This document shows positions 40,569-48,873 of a DNA stretch of 64,000 nucleotides, in pieces. Positions within the stretch are counted from its first letter, which is position 1. Each line of letters begins with the position of its first letter. Below the pieces are notes generated by a model. The model was given only the letters and a program-made list of their open reading frames with translations, was not told where the DNA came from and ran no database searches. The translations under genes were made by a program, and so were the position numbers. This DNA comes from Actinomadura sp. K4S16 (lineage in GTDB: Bacteria; Actinomycetota; Actinomycetes; Streptosporangiales; Streptosporangiaceae). Where the stretch lies: positions 310,001-374,000 of the forward strand of contig NZ_BDDE01000018.1 of NCBI RefSeq assembly GCF_008327685.1. The letters are read 5' to 3'.

Positions 40569-42413
40569 ATGCGCTTTTCCTCCCTGCGGCTCCGGTCCCG
40601 CGGCCTCGTCCTCGGCGTGCTCGCCGCGCTGGCCCTCGCCGTCCACGGCGGCCCCGTCCGGGCGGCCCCGGGCCCCGTCCCCTACCTCGACCCCCGGCTG
40701 CCGGTCGAGGACCGCGTCACCGACCTGCTCGGCCGGATGAGCCTCGCCGACAAGCTCGGCCAGATGACCCAGCCGGAGCGCCGGTACGTGACTCCGGAGG
40801 ACGTAACCCGCTACCGGATCGGGTCGGTGCTGTCCAGCGGCGGGTCGGCTCCCAGCCCGAACACACCGGAGAGCTGGGCGGACATGTACGACGGCTTCCA
40901 GCGGGGCGCGCTGGCCACGCCGCTGCGCATCCCGATGATCTACGGGGCGGACGCGGTGCACGGCCACGGCAACGTGGTGGGCGCGACGATCTTCCCGCAC
41001 GACATCGGGCTCGGCGCGACGCGTGACCCGGCCCTCGTCCGAAGGATCGGGGCGGCGACCGCGGCGGAGATGACCGGGACGGGCGTGGACTGGAACTTCG
41101 CGCCCTGCCTGTGCGTGGCCCGCGACGACCGCTGGGGCCGGACGTACGAGTCGTTCGGCGAGGTGCCCGAACTGCCCGCCGCCATGACCACGATCATCGA
41201 GGGCCTGCAGGGCGAGCGGCTGGGCGGGCCCGCGTCCGTCCTGGCCACGGCGAAGCACTACCTCGGGGACGGGGGCACCGAGGGCGGCCACGACCGCGGC
41301 GACACCCGGATCCCGGAGGCGGAGCTGCGGGCGGTCCACCTGCCCCCGTTCCGCGAGGCCGTGAAGCGCGGCGTCGGCTCGGTGATGGTCTCCTACAGCT
41401 CGTGGAACGGGCTGAAGATGCACCAGAACAGGTACCTGATCACCGACGTCCTCAAGCGGGAGCTCGGTTTCACGGGGTTCGTCGTGTCCGACTACAACGG
41501 GGTCGACCGGATCGACGGCGAGGAGGGGTTCACCAGGGCCGAGGTCGCGGCCGCGGTGAACGCCGGGATCGACATGGTCATGGTGCCGACCGAGTGGCGC
41601 AGGTTCATCGACTACCTGCGGGACGCGGTGCGGGACGGCGCCGTCCCCCTGTCCCGGGTCGACGACGCGAACCGCCGCATCCTGGCCGAGAAGTTCCGGC
41701 TGGGCCTGTTCGAGCGGCCGATGGCCGACCGCGCGTATCTGCGGACGGTCGGGAGCGCCGAGCACCGCGCGCTCGCCAGGCGCGCGGTCGCCGAGTCGCA
41801 GGTGCTGCTGAAGAACGCGCGCGGCGTCCTGCCGCTGGCCGCGGGCGGCAGGGTCTTCGTCGCGGGCCGCAGCGCCGACGACATCGGCATGCAGTCCGGC
41901 GGCTGGACGATCACCTGGCAGGGAGCGCCGGGCCCGACCACGAAGGGGACGACGATCCTGCAGGGCCTCCGCGAGGCGGCCGGCCCGTCCGCGACCGTCG
42001 CCTACAGCGTCGACGGGACGGGCATCGACCGGTCCTACGACGCGGCGGTCGCGGTCGTCGGGGAGAAGCCGTACGCCGAGTACCAGGGCGACCTCAGCGA
42101 CGGCATGGGCCTCGACGACGCCGACCTGAGGACGATCGGCCGGCTGCGCGCGTCCGGCGTCCCGGTGGTCGTGGTGCTGGTGTCGGGGCGCCCGCTGGAC
42201 ATCGCCTCGGAACTGCCCGGGTGGGACGCGCTCGTCGAGGCGTGGCTGCCCGGCACCGAGGGGGCCGGCGTCGCCGACGTCCTGTACGGCGCCACCGCCC
42301 CCACCGGCAAGCTGCCGGTGACGTGGATGCGCGACGCCTCCCAGCAGCCCATCAACAGGGGCGACGGCAAGAAGCCCCTGTTCCCCTTCGGGTACGGCCT
42401 CACATATGGCTGA
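40569..42413 (+). CDS. Secreted glycoside hydrolase family 3 beta-glucosidase-type enzyme
   Basis: A 614-residue GH3 enzyme with a Sec signal peptide (basic MRFSSLRLRSRG, hydrophobic core, cleavage after VRA). Domain 1 is a TIM barrel with KLGQMTQ, IYGADAVHGHGN, KHYLGDGG and VVSDYNGVD, whose Asp (about residue 308) is the nucleophile. Domain 2 covers about 375-610 (VLLKNARGVLPL to FPFGYGLTYG). It resembles exo-beta-glucanases/glucosidases that act outside the cell. The ATG was chosen because it gives the signal peptide; the frame upstream runs into tRNA-His. No ribosome site is evident. Confidence 0.92.
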   Translation: MRFSSLRLRSRGLVLGVLAALALAVHGGPVRAAPGPVPYLDPRLPVEDRVTDLLGRMSLADKLGQMTQPERRYVTPEDVTRYRIGSVLSSGGSAPSPNTPESWADMYDGFQRGALATPLRIPMIYGADAVHGHGNVVGATIFPHDIGLGATRDPALVRRIGAATAAEMTGTGVDWNFAPCLCVARDDRWGRTYESFGEVPELPAAMTTIIEGLQGERLGGPASVLATAKHYLGDGGTEGGHDRGDTRIPEAELRAVHLPPFREAVKRGVGSVMVSYSSWNGLKMHQNRYLITDVLKRELGFTGFVVSDYNGVDRIDGEEGFTRAEVAAAVNAGIDMVMVPTEWRRFIDYLRDAVRDGAVPLSRVDDANRRILAEKFRLGLFERPMADRAYLRTVGSAEHRALARRAVAESQVLLKNARGVLPLAAGGRVFVAGRSADDIGMQSGGWTITWQGAPGPTTKGTTILQGLREAAGPSATVAYSVDGTGIDRSYDAAVAVVGEKPYAEYQGDLSDGMGLDDADLRTIGRLRASGVPVVVVLVSGRPLDIASELPGWDALVEAWLPGTEGAGVADVLYGATAPTGKLPVTWMRDASQQPINRGDGKKPLFPFGYGLTYG

Positions 42414-43311
42414 GCGCCTCCTTGAGGACGTCGTCCAGCGGCGACGCGGCGACCCCGAACGTCTCCTCCATCGGTGAGGAGTCGACGGTGAACGGCCGGT
42501 GCGACATGTGCTGCGTCTCCCACATCTCGTCCCAGAACGGATCGGTGAGGCTCAGCAGGGTCAGTTCGCGGTCCGTCATGGTGTCCAGGCGCGGTTCGGG
42601 GACGCCGGCGAGCGCGGCGAGGCGCTCGGCGACCTCGCGCACCGACGCGGTGATCGTCGGGGCGTGCCACGGCCGGCCCCATCCGCGCCCGTCGCGGGCG
42701 ACGGCGACGAGTGCGCGGGCGGTGTCGCCGATCGCCGAGTAGGCGTGCGGGACGTCGAGTTCCGCCGGGACGAGCGCCGGGCGTCCGGCGAGCACCTTCG
42801 GCTGCACCATGAGCGTGAAGACGGAGTAGGCGCCGGCGCCGAGGAACTGGCCGGCGCGCACCTCAGCGGCCCGCACCCTTCCGGCGTCGTGCGCCTCCTT
42901 GGCCCGCAGCCACATCTCTGCGCGCACCCGCCCCTTGGGGCCGGTCGCCTCCAGCGGGTGGTCCTCGGTGACCGGGCCGTCCGCCGGTCCGTACCCGTAG
43001 AGGTTGCCCAGCATGACGTACCCCGCGCCGGACCGCTCGGCGGCGGTCAGGATCGAGCCGAACAGCGGGGGCAGCAGGTCCGGCCACGTGTGGTAGGCGG
43101 GCGCCGCCGCGTTGAACACGGTCTCGGCGCCCTCGGCGAGCCGGCTGAGCGCGCCGGTGTCGGTGGCGTCCAGCGCGATCGGCTCGATGAGCGGGTGCTC
43201 CGGACCCGCTCCGCTGCGGGACGCCATCCGGACGCGGTCGCCCGCGCCGGCGAGCAGGAGCGCGGTCGCGGTGGCGGTGGCTCCCCGGCCGACGACGACA
43301 TGAAACGGCAT
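42400..43311 (-). CDS. NAD(P)-dependent epimerase/dehydratase-family protein
   Basis: A 303-residue Rossmann protein of the extended SDR type. The N-terminal strand and loop are VVVGRGATATATALLLAGAG, an altered glycine motif, with LGNLYGYGP near 102 in place of the usual active-site YxxxK region. C-terminal loops resemble NAD-dependent epimerases. The substrate is unknown. It converges on the GH3 gene with a 14-base overlap of the 3' ends and is divergent from a GlxA-type regulator that may control it. Confidence 0.83.
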   Translation of the reverse strand: MPFHVVVGRGATATATALLLAGAGDRVRMASRSGAGPEHPLIEPIALDATDTGALSRLAEGAETVFNAAAPAYHTWPDLLPPLFGSILTAAERSGAGYVMLGNLYGYGPADGPVTEDHPLEATGPKGRVRAEMWLRAKEAHDAGRVRAAEVRAGQFLGAGAYSVFTLMVQPKVLAGRPALVPAELDVPHAYSAIGDTARALVAVARDGRGWGRPWHAPTITASVREVAERLAALAGVPEPRLDTMTDRELTLLSLTDPFWDEMWETQHMSHRPFTVDSSPMEETFGVAASPLDDVLKEALSHM

Positions 43312-43426
43312 AATTCACTCCAGTGAGGTAGTGGCCGGGCATCCGGCCGTTGCGCGAACCACTCTGCGGTCCGCCGCGCCCGGACGGCAGGGGCCTGATC
43401 GCCAACCGTCCGGAGGTTCTGGCCAG

Positions 43427-44425
43427 ATGCACACGGTCGCGGTCGTCGTCGTCCCGCCGGTGATGAGCTTCGACGTCACGATCCCGCAGATGGTGCTGGG
43501 CGCCGCCGAGGCGGGCGGCGGCCCCGCCTACGAGCTGCGGCTCTGCGCCGCCGAGCCGGGGCGTCCGCTGGAGGCCGTCGGCGGCCTGGACGTCGTCGCC
43601 CCGCACGGGCTGGACGCCGTGGAGAGCGCGGACAGCGTCATCGTCGTGGGCAGCGGGGGCCGTACCGGCATCGAGCGGCCCGTCCTGGACGCCTTGCGCG
43701 CCGCGGCGGGCACGGGGAAGCGCGTCGCGGCCATCTGCACGGGCGCCTTCGTGCTCGGCGAGGCGGGCCTGCTGGACGGCCGCCGCGCCACGACGCACTG
43801 GGGCCTCACCGGCGACCTGGCCCGCCGCTTCCCCGCCGCGGAGGTCGTCCCCGACGTCCTGTACGTCACGGACGGAGCGGTGCTGACCTCGGCCGGGGCC
43901 GCCGCCGGGATCGAGCTGTGCCTGCACCTGGTCCGCGAGGACCACGGCGCCGCGGCGGCGGCCGCGGCGGCGCGCCTGACGGTCGCGGCGCCCCCGCGTC
44001 CCGCCGACCAGGTCCAGCGCCTCGACGACCCGCTGCCCGCCGGACCGGACGTGTCGCTCGCGGAGACCCGCGCCTGGGCCGTGCGGCGCATGGGCGAGCC
44101 GCTCACCCTCACCGACCTGGCGCGGCACGCGCGCGTCAGCACCCGCACGCTCACGCGCCGGTTCCACGCGGAAACCGGGCACAGCCCGCTGCAATGGCTG
44201 CTGCACCAGCGGATCGACCGGGCCCGGGAGCTGCTGGAGAGCACCGCGCTCCCGATGGACCAGGTCGCCCACCGCAGCGGCCTCGGCAGCGCCGACTCCC
44301 TGCGCCAGCACTTCGTCCGCAGGCTCGGCATGACCCCGAGCGCCTACCGCGCCGCTAGTCGGCCAGTGCCGTCAGTGCCTTCTGGAGGTCCTCGGCAGCC
44401 TGGTCCACCGGTTTCCTCCCGGTGA
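43427..44425 (+). CDS. GlxA-type AraC regulator with DJ-1/PfpI domain
   Basis: A 332-residue regulator. Residues 1-190 are a DJ-1/PfpI (amidase-like) domain with AICTGAFVLGEAGLLDGRRA near 103, including the conserved Cys. Residues 205-310 are an AraC double helix-turn-helix (LARHARVSTRTLTRRFH, then AHRSGLGSADSLRQHFVRR and GMTPSAYR). GGAGG lies ten bases before the ATG; a longer frame upstream is not family-like. The 3' end overlaps the convergent solute-binding gene by 71 bases. It probably regulates the divergent epimerase gene. Confidence 0.9.
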   Translation: MHTVAVVVVPPVMSFDVTIPQMVLGAAEAGGGPAYELRLCAAEPGRPLEAVGGLDVVAPHGLDAVESADSVIVVGSGGRTGIERPVLDALRAAAGTGKRVAAICTGAFVLGEAGLLDGRRATTHWGLTGDLARRFPAAEVVPDVLYVTDGAVLTSAGAAAGIELCLHLVREDHGAAAAAAAARLTVAAPPRPADQVQRLDDPLPAGPDVSLAETRAWAVRRMGEPLTLTDLARHARVSTRTLTRRFHAETGHSPLQWLLHQRIDRARELLESTALPMDQVAHRSGLGSADSLRQHFVRRLGMTPSAYRAASRPVPSVPSGGPRQPGPPVSSR

Positions 44426-45635
44426 GCGCCGCGGTGACCTGCTCCTGGACGGCGGCGCTGACCTCGTTGTACCGGACGACGACCGGGCGCGGCCTCGCCT
44501 TGTCCATGCCCTGCCTCAGCGCCGGCAGGTACGGATACCGCCTGAGCATCTCGGGATCGGTGTAGAGGGCGGCGAGGGACAGCGGGAACGACTGGGCGCG
44601 GCCGTACTCCTTCTGGACCGCCGGGCTGACGATGTGGGCGACGAAGTCGCGGGCGGTCGCCTGGTGCTTGGAGAACGCCGACACGGCCAGGTTGTTGCCG
44701 CCGAGCGTGCCGGAGCCCGGCCCGCCCTCGCCGGGGATCGGCGCGACGCCGAACTTCCCGGCCACCTTCGAACCGTCCTTCTCGGAGGCGAGCGCGTACA
44801 CATAGGCCCAGTTGCGGTGGAAGACGAGGCGGCCCTCCTGGAAGGCGCGGCGGCCTTCCTCCTCCTTGAAGGTGATGGCCTTTTGCGGGATGGTGCCGTT
44901 CTTGAAGCCGTCCACGAGGAACCGGAGTCCGGCCTTGGCCTGCGGGGTGTTCACCTGCGGCCTGCCCGAGGAGTCGAAGACCTCGCCGCCCGCGGACTGG
45001 ACGGCCTCGGAGTAGTTGACCGTGAGCCCCTCGTACTTGCCGTACTGGCCCGCGTAGCAGTCGGCCCCCTTGCCCTCGGCCGTCCCGCGGACCTTCGCGC
45101 AGTCGTCGCGCAGCTCGGCCCACGTCTTCGGCGGGGCCTTCACGCCGGCCTTGGCGAGGAGGTCCTCGCGGTAGTAGAGGACGCCGGTTCCGGTCAGCCA
45201 CGGCGCCGCGTACAGCCTCCCGCGGTACTTGCCGGTCTCCAGGGCCGCCGGGACGAAGGACGAGGCGTCGACCAGCCCGCCGGGCAGCGGCAGGATCCAG
45301 CGGCGCGCGGCGAACTCCGCAGTCCACACCGCGTCCAGCCGGACGACGTCGTAGGCGTCCGACTTGATCTGCATGTTCTGGACGAGCTGCTGCCGCGCCT
45401 GGTCGCCGTCCTCGGGCAGCTCGACGAGCCGCACCTTCTCCTTGGAGTGGCCGTCGTTCCACTCGGCGACGAGCCGCTGCACGGTCTGGGTGAGGTCCTT
45501 GCCGGTGGCGACGGTGATGGGACCCCGCCCGTCGTTGCCCGCGGCCGACGGCTCGCCGGACGAGCCGCCACAGGCAGCGGCCGCGAGGGCCAAGGACAAC
45601 GCCGCCGCGGCGCACCACAGAGGTCTGATGGTCAT
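44355..45635 (-). CDS. ABC sugar-transporter solute-binding lipoprotein
   Basis: A 426-residue family 1 extracellular binding protein with a lipoprotein signal ending in the lipobox AAAC (Cys near residue 22). The fold is like maltose/trehalose-binding proteins (TGVLYYREDLLAKAGVKAPP near 150, QEGRLVFHRNWAYVY near 270). It would bind a saccharide outside the membrane. Neither permease nor ATPase genes are adjacent. It follows a Gfo/Idh dehydrogenase with four bases between, so the two are probably one transcript under the divergent ROK protein. Confidence 0.9.
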   Translation of the reverse strand: MTIRPLWCAAAALSLALAAAACGGSSGEPSAAGNDGRGPITVATGKDLTQTVQRLVAEWNDGHSKEKVRLVELPEDGDQARQQLVQNMQIKSDAYDVVRLDAVWTAEFAARRWILPLPGGLVDASSFVPAALETGKYRGRLYAAPWLTGTGVLYYREDLLAKAGVKAPPKTWAELRDDCAKVRGTAEGKGADCYAGQYGKYEGLTVNYSEAVQSAGGEVFDSSGRPQVNTPQAKAGLRFLVDGFKNGTIPQKAITFKEEEGRRAFQEGRLVFHRNWAYVYALASEKDGSKVAGKFGVAPIPGEGGPGSGTLGGNNLAVSAFSKHQATARDFVAHIVSPAVQKEYGRAQSFPLSLAALYTDPEMLRRYPYLPALRQGMDKARPRPVVVRYNEVSAAVQEQVTAALTGRKPVDQAAEDLQKALTALAD

Positions 45636-45639
45636 GGAC

Positions 45640-46926
45640 TCACCGTGCCTTTCGCGCGGGTGACTGCGGGGCCGCTTCGACGACCGTGCCGTTCAGCCGC
45701 GCGCGTTCGGCGGCCCACACGACGCGGTGTGAGGCGAGGCTCTCGCGGGGGCCGGAGCTGAGCGGGGCGGGGTCGCCGCCGGCGAGCGCGGCGGTGAAGG
45801 CGTCGGCCAGCGCGTCGTCGGCGTGGTCGTGGCGGCCGTCGAACGCTCCGCCGCCAGGGGCGGCGCCGGGGTCGACGATCTCGGTGCCGCCGGTGACGAA
45901 GTCGCGGACCGTGATGCGGACGCCGTCGCCCTCCAGGCAGCCGGACGTCCCGAAGACGCGCGTCTGGCGCGGGGCGGCAGGGGAGAACGCGGTCATGGTG
46001 AACACGCAGGTCGCGCCCGAGGGGAACTCCATGTTCACGACCTGGTGGTCGACCACGTCGTTGTCGCAGGCGTAGACGCAGCGGCCGTAGGGGCCTTCGC
46101 GCAGCGCCCGCAGGACGCCCGCCTCCGTGCGCTCGTCGGTGACCGCGCCGAGCGGCCATGCCTCGCGGGCGGGATCGCCGAGGCACGACAGGTAGAGCCG
46201 GGGCGCCGAGTACGGGCAGCGCGCCTCGACGGCGCAGTCGACGCAGCGCGCGCCGGCGCCGGGCGGCCGGTTCTCCGGGCGGAAGTGCGACAGCCGCCCG
46301 AACGAGGACACCCGCGCGGGGACCTCGCCCATCACATGGATCAGCCAGTCGACGTCGTGGCAGGACTTCGTCATCAGCATCGGCCCGGACTCGTCCGAGC
46401 GCCGCCAGTTGCCGCGCACGTAGGAATGGGCGTGGTGCCACCAGCCGACCGGTTCGAGATGCTGGACGCCGACCGGCGCGCCGATCCGGCCGTCCGCGAT
46501 CAGCGCCCTGAGGGCGCGCGTGTAGGCGGTGTAGCGCAGGACGTGGCAGACGGCGAGCATCACCCCGGCGCGCTCGACGGCGTCCACGATCCGCAGCGCG
46601 TCCGCCTCGGACGTCGCCATCGGCTTCTCCAGCAGGATGTGGCAGCCGAGGCCGGCGAAGCGGATCGCGGGCTCGGCGTGCTCGGCGTCCTGCGTCGCGA
46701 TGATGACGCCGTCGGCGAGGCGGCCCGCCGCGGCCATCTCGCGCCAGCCGGGGAACGCACGCTTCGGCGGGAGGCCGTGCTCGGCCGCGAACCGGGCGCG
46801 CCGCACCGGGTCGGGCTCGGCGACCGCGACGATCCGGCCGGCCCCGGTCGCCCGGATCCGCGCGGCGTAGGCGCGGCCGCGCAGCCCGGCCCCCGCCACG
46901 GCGATCGCCGGCACCGTCTCCTGCAT
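45640..46926 (-). CDS. Gfo/Idh/MocA-family oxidoreductase
   Basis: A 428-residue dehydrogenase: NAD(P) loop VAGAGLRGRAYAARI at the N terminus, HILLEKPMA near 95 (the EKP lysine) and a C-terminal domain. That domain includes a Cys-rich insertion (CVDCAVEARCPYSAP near 230) seen in a subgroup of the family. It probably oxidises or epimerises a sugar or inositol-like substrate imported with the help of the downstream binding protein. GGGAGGG lies six bases before the ATG. Divergent from the ROK gene. Confidence 0.9.
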   Translation of the reverse strand: MQETVPAIAVAGAGLRGRAYAARIRATGAGRIVAVAEPDPVRRARFAAEHGLPPKRAFPGWREMAAAGRLADGVIIATQDAEHAEPAIRFAGLGCHILLEKPMATSEADALRIVDAVERAGVMLAVCHVLRYTAYTRALRALIADGRIGAPVGVQHLEPVGWWHHAHSYVRGNWRRSDESGPMLMTKSCHDVDWLIHVMGEVPARVSSFGRLSHFRPENRPPGAGARCVDCAVEARCPYSAPRLYLSCLGDPAREAWPLGAVTDERTEAGVLRALREGPYGRCVYACDNDVVDHQVVNMEFPSGATCVFTMTAFSPAAPRQTRVFGTSGCLEGDGVRITVRDFVTGGTEIVDPGAAPGGGAFDGRHDHADDALADAFTAALAGGDPAPLSSGPRESLASHRVVWAAERARLNGTVVEAAPQSPARKAR

Positions 46927-46953
46927 CGCGCGCCCTCCCGGCCTGGTCGCCGT

Positions 46954-46978
46954 ACTTATGCAAGTATCTTTCATAAGT
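46954..46978. promoter_or_regulatory. Inverted-repeat operator for the ROK/Gfo-Idh divergent pair
   Basis: ACTTATG and its exact complement CATAAGT are separated by 11 bases in the 95-bp spacer. The stretch is AT-rich against a GC-rich background. It is the natural candidate for ROK repressor binding. Confidence 0.6.
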
Positions 46979-47021
46979 GGATTGGCAATAATGTCGTCCG
47001 TCCGCCGATCGCTGTCAAGGG

Positions 47022-48188
47022 GTGCCCGTGCCGCAACACTCTCTCCACGGTGGCGACCCCTCGGTGCTCCGCCGGCTCAACTCGGCCGCGACCCTGCGGG
47101 CGCTGCGCGACGGCGGCGAGGCCACGCTGTCGGAGCTGGCCCGGCGCGTCGGGCTGTCCCGGCCCACCACCGAGGGCGTGCTGGGCGAGCTGATCGACCG
47201 CGGCCTGGCCGCCGAGGACGCGCCGCGTCCGGGCAGCGGCCTCGGCCGCCCCGCCCGCCGCTACCGCTTCCGGGCGGAGGCGGGCCACGCCCTCGGCATC
47301 GACATCGACGCGCACCGGGTGCGGCTGCTCGTCGCCGACCTCGCCGGCGAGGTCGTGGGCGGGGGGCACCGCGCCCGCCTGGACGGCGGCGCCCCGCCGG
47401 GCGAGCGGATCGCGGCGGTGCGCGCCGCGGTCAAGGCGTGCCTCGCGGAGGCGGGCGTCGACCGGCGCTCGCTGCGGGCGGTCGCCGTCGGCACCCCCGG
47501 CGTCGTCGCCCCGGACGGGACGGTCACGTCCTGCACGGTCGTGCCCGGGTGGCAGGGCGTCCACCTGGCACGGGAGCTGGGCCGCTCGTTCTCCTGCCCC
47601 GTCCTCGTCGAGAACGACGCCAACCTCGCCGCGATGGCCGAGCGGTGGCGCGGCGCCGCTCGCGACGCCGACGACGTCGTCTGCGTCTACGCCGCCCTGC
47701 ACACCGGCATGGGAGCGATCATCGGCGGCCGGCTGCACCGGGGGCGCTGGGGCGCCGCGGGCGAGATCGGCATCCTGGACGAGCTGGGCCTGCGCGACAC
47801 CGCCGCCTCCCTGGTCCCGGACGCCGGCCGCGGCGCCGTCTTCGAGGAGGCGGAGCGCGTCCTGGAGGCGGCCGGGCGCGGGTCCGCCGAGGCGGGGGAG
47901 CGCGTGGAGCGGCTCGCCGACCGGATGGCGCGCGGCGTCGCGGCGATGGCCCTCGCCCTCGACCCGGAGACGATCGTGGTCGGCGGGCCGCTGGCCGGGG
48001 CCGGTGCCCCGCTGGTCGCGGCGCTGCGGAGCCGGGTCGCCCCGCTGTGCCTGAGCCCCGTCCGCATCGAGGGTTCCGAGCTCGGGGACGAGTCGGTGGG
48101 CCTCGGCGCCGTCCGGCTCGCCCTCGACCGGATCGACGAGGACCTGTTCCGCCTCGACCCGACCGACACGCCGCGCGCCGTCAAATGA
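47022..48188 (+). CDS. ROK-family transcriptional repressor
   Basis: A 388-residue protein: N-terminal winged helix (LRALRDGGEATLSELARRVG, then LSRPTTEGVLGELIDRGL; residues 24-65) and a C-terminal ROK sugar-binding fold (VAVGTPGVVAP, VENDANLAAMAE, GAAGEIGIL). The ROK zinc cysteine cluster is not evident, so kinase activity is unlikely. A GTG two codons later has better AAGGGG spacing and may be the real start (47028). It probably represses the divergent Gfo/Idh and binding-protein genes in response to a sugar. Confidence 0.9.
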   Translation: MPVPQHSLHGGDPSVLRRLNSAATLRALRDGGEATLSELARRVGLSRPTTEGVLGELIDRGLAAEDAPRPGSGLGRPARRYRFRAEAGHALGIDIDAHRVRLLVADLAGEVVGGGHRARLDGGAPPGERIAAVRAAVKACLAEAGVDRRSLRAVAVGTPGVVAPDGTVTSCTVVPGWQGVHLARELGRSFSCPVLVENDANLAAMAERWRGAARDADDVVCVYAALHTGMGAIIGGRLHRGRWGAAGEIGILDELGLRDTAASLVPDAGRGAVFEEAERVLEAAGRGSAEAGERVERLADRMARGVAAMALALDPETIVVGGPLAGAGAPLVAALRSRVAPLCLSPVRIEGSELGDESVGLGAVRLALDRIDEDLFRLDPTDTPRAVK

Positions 48189-48268
48189 GCCCCTGTCCTG
48201 TCGGTGGGGCTCGGTAGGGTCTCGGTTGCGCGGGTGACAGGGGACCGCGCCGGACGGACGGGAGCGAC

Positions 48269-48574
48269 ATGAGCGCACAACCGGTAGAGCCGTTCCTCCC
48301 GGGGCAGGTCCACCGGGTCCCGCGGACGATCAGGGGCATCGCCGACTGGCTGACGGAGGAGAAGCGCGCCAGGTTCCTCAAGGAGGTCATGGCCGCCACG
48401 GAGGAGGACGACTACCAGCGCGTCATGGACGACTGGTGGGCCGAGGCCCACCTGGCCCAGATCCCCGACCGCGCGGAACGCCGCGCCAGGGCGCGCAGGG
48501 CGGACCGGAGCGACCTCGTCTCGCTGGACGAGCTCAAGAGCCGGTTCCTGGTGGACGAAGACCCGGGGAGGTGA
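48269..48574 (+). CDS. Small antitoxin-like protein, first gene of a pair
   Basis: A 101-residue, charged, mostly helical protein (RTIRGIADWLTEEKRARFLK, then RVMDDWWAEAHLAQIPDRAE, then SLDELKSRFL). GGGAG sits five bases before the ATG. The N-terminal region loosely recalls DUF6247-type actinomycete proteins, which I cannot verify. Its stop overlaps the next gene's GTG. Small size, charge and coupling to a compact beta-rich partner resemble an antitoxin. Confidence 0.6.
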   Translation: MSAQPVEPFLPGQVHRVPRTIRGIADWLTEEKRARFLKEVMAATEEDDYQRVMDDWWAEAHLAQIPDRAERRARARRADRSDLVSLDELKSRFLVDEDPGR

Positions 48575-48858
48575 CCGCCGGCCGCCGAGGCTGGACGGTC
48601 TACTGCGAGAAAGGGGCCTCCGACGTCATCGAGGCCATGCCCCCCGCGCTGAAGGACTCGGTGATCCGGTTCTTCTGCGACTTCGCGGTGGCGGGCGGCC
48701 TGGCCGCCGAGACCGGAGGAAGTCCCCCCGGAAGGCCGTTGGACGACGCCCGTCTGGAATTCAGGATGGTGGTCGACGGCACCTCGATGTTCTTCGACTA
48801 CCTCGTCCTCGCCGACATCAAGGAGTTCCGCGTCACGAACATGATCTGGCTCGGGTGA
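48571..48858 (+). CDS. Small RelE-like toxin candidate, second gene of a pair
   Basis: A 95-residue protein with helix-helix-beta-sheet order: WTVYCEKGASDVIEAMPPAL, a helix (KDSVIRFFCDFAVAGG), then three predicted strands ending FRMVVDG, MFFDYLVLAD and KEFRVTNMIWLG. This order is that of RelE/ParE folds, but I recognise no catalytic residue set. The GTG overlaps the upstream stop by three bases. Function inferred only from arrangement and fold-like pattern. Confidence 0.55.
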   Translation: MTAGRRGWTVYCEKGASDVIEAMPPALKDSVIRFFCDFAVAGGLAAETGGSPPGRPLDDARLEFRMVVDGTSMFFDYLVLADIKEFRVTNMIWLG

Positions 48859-48873
48859 GCCCACGGCGAGGGC

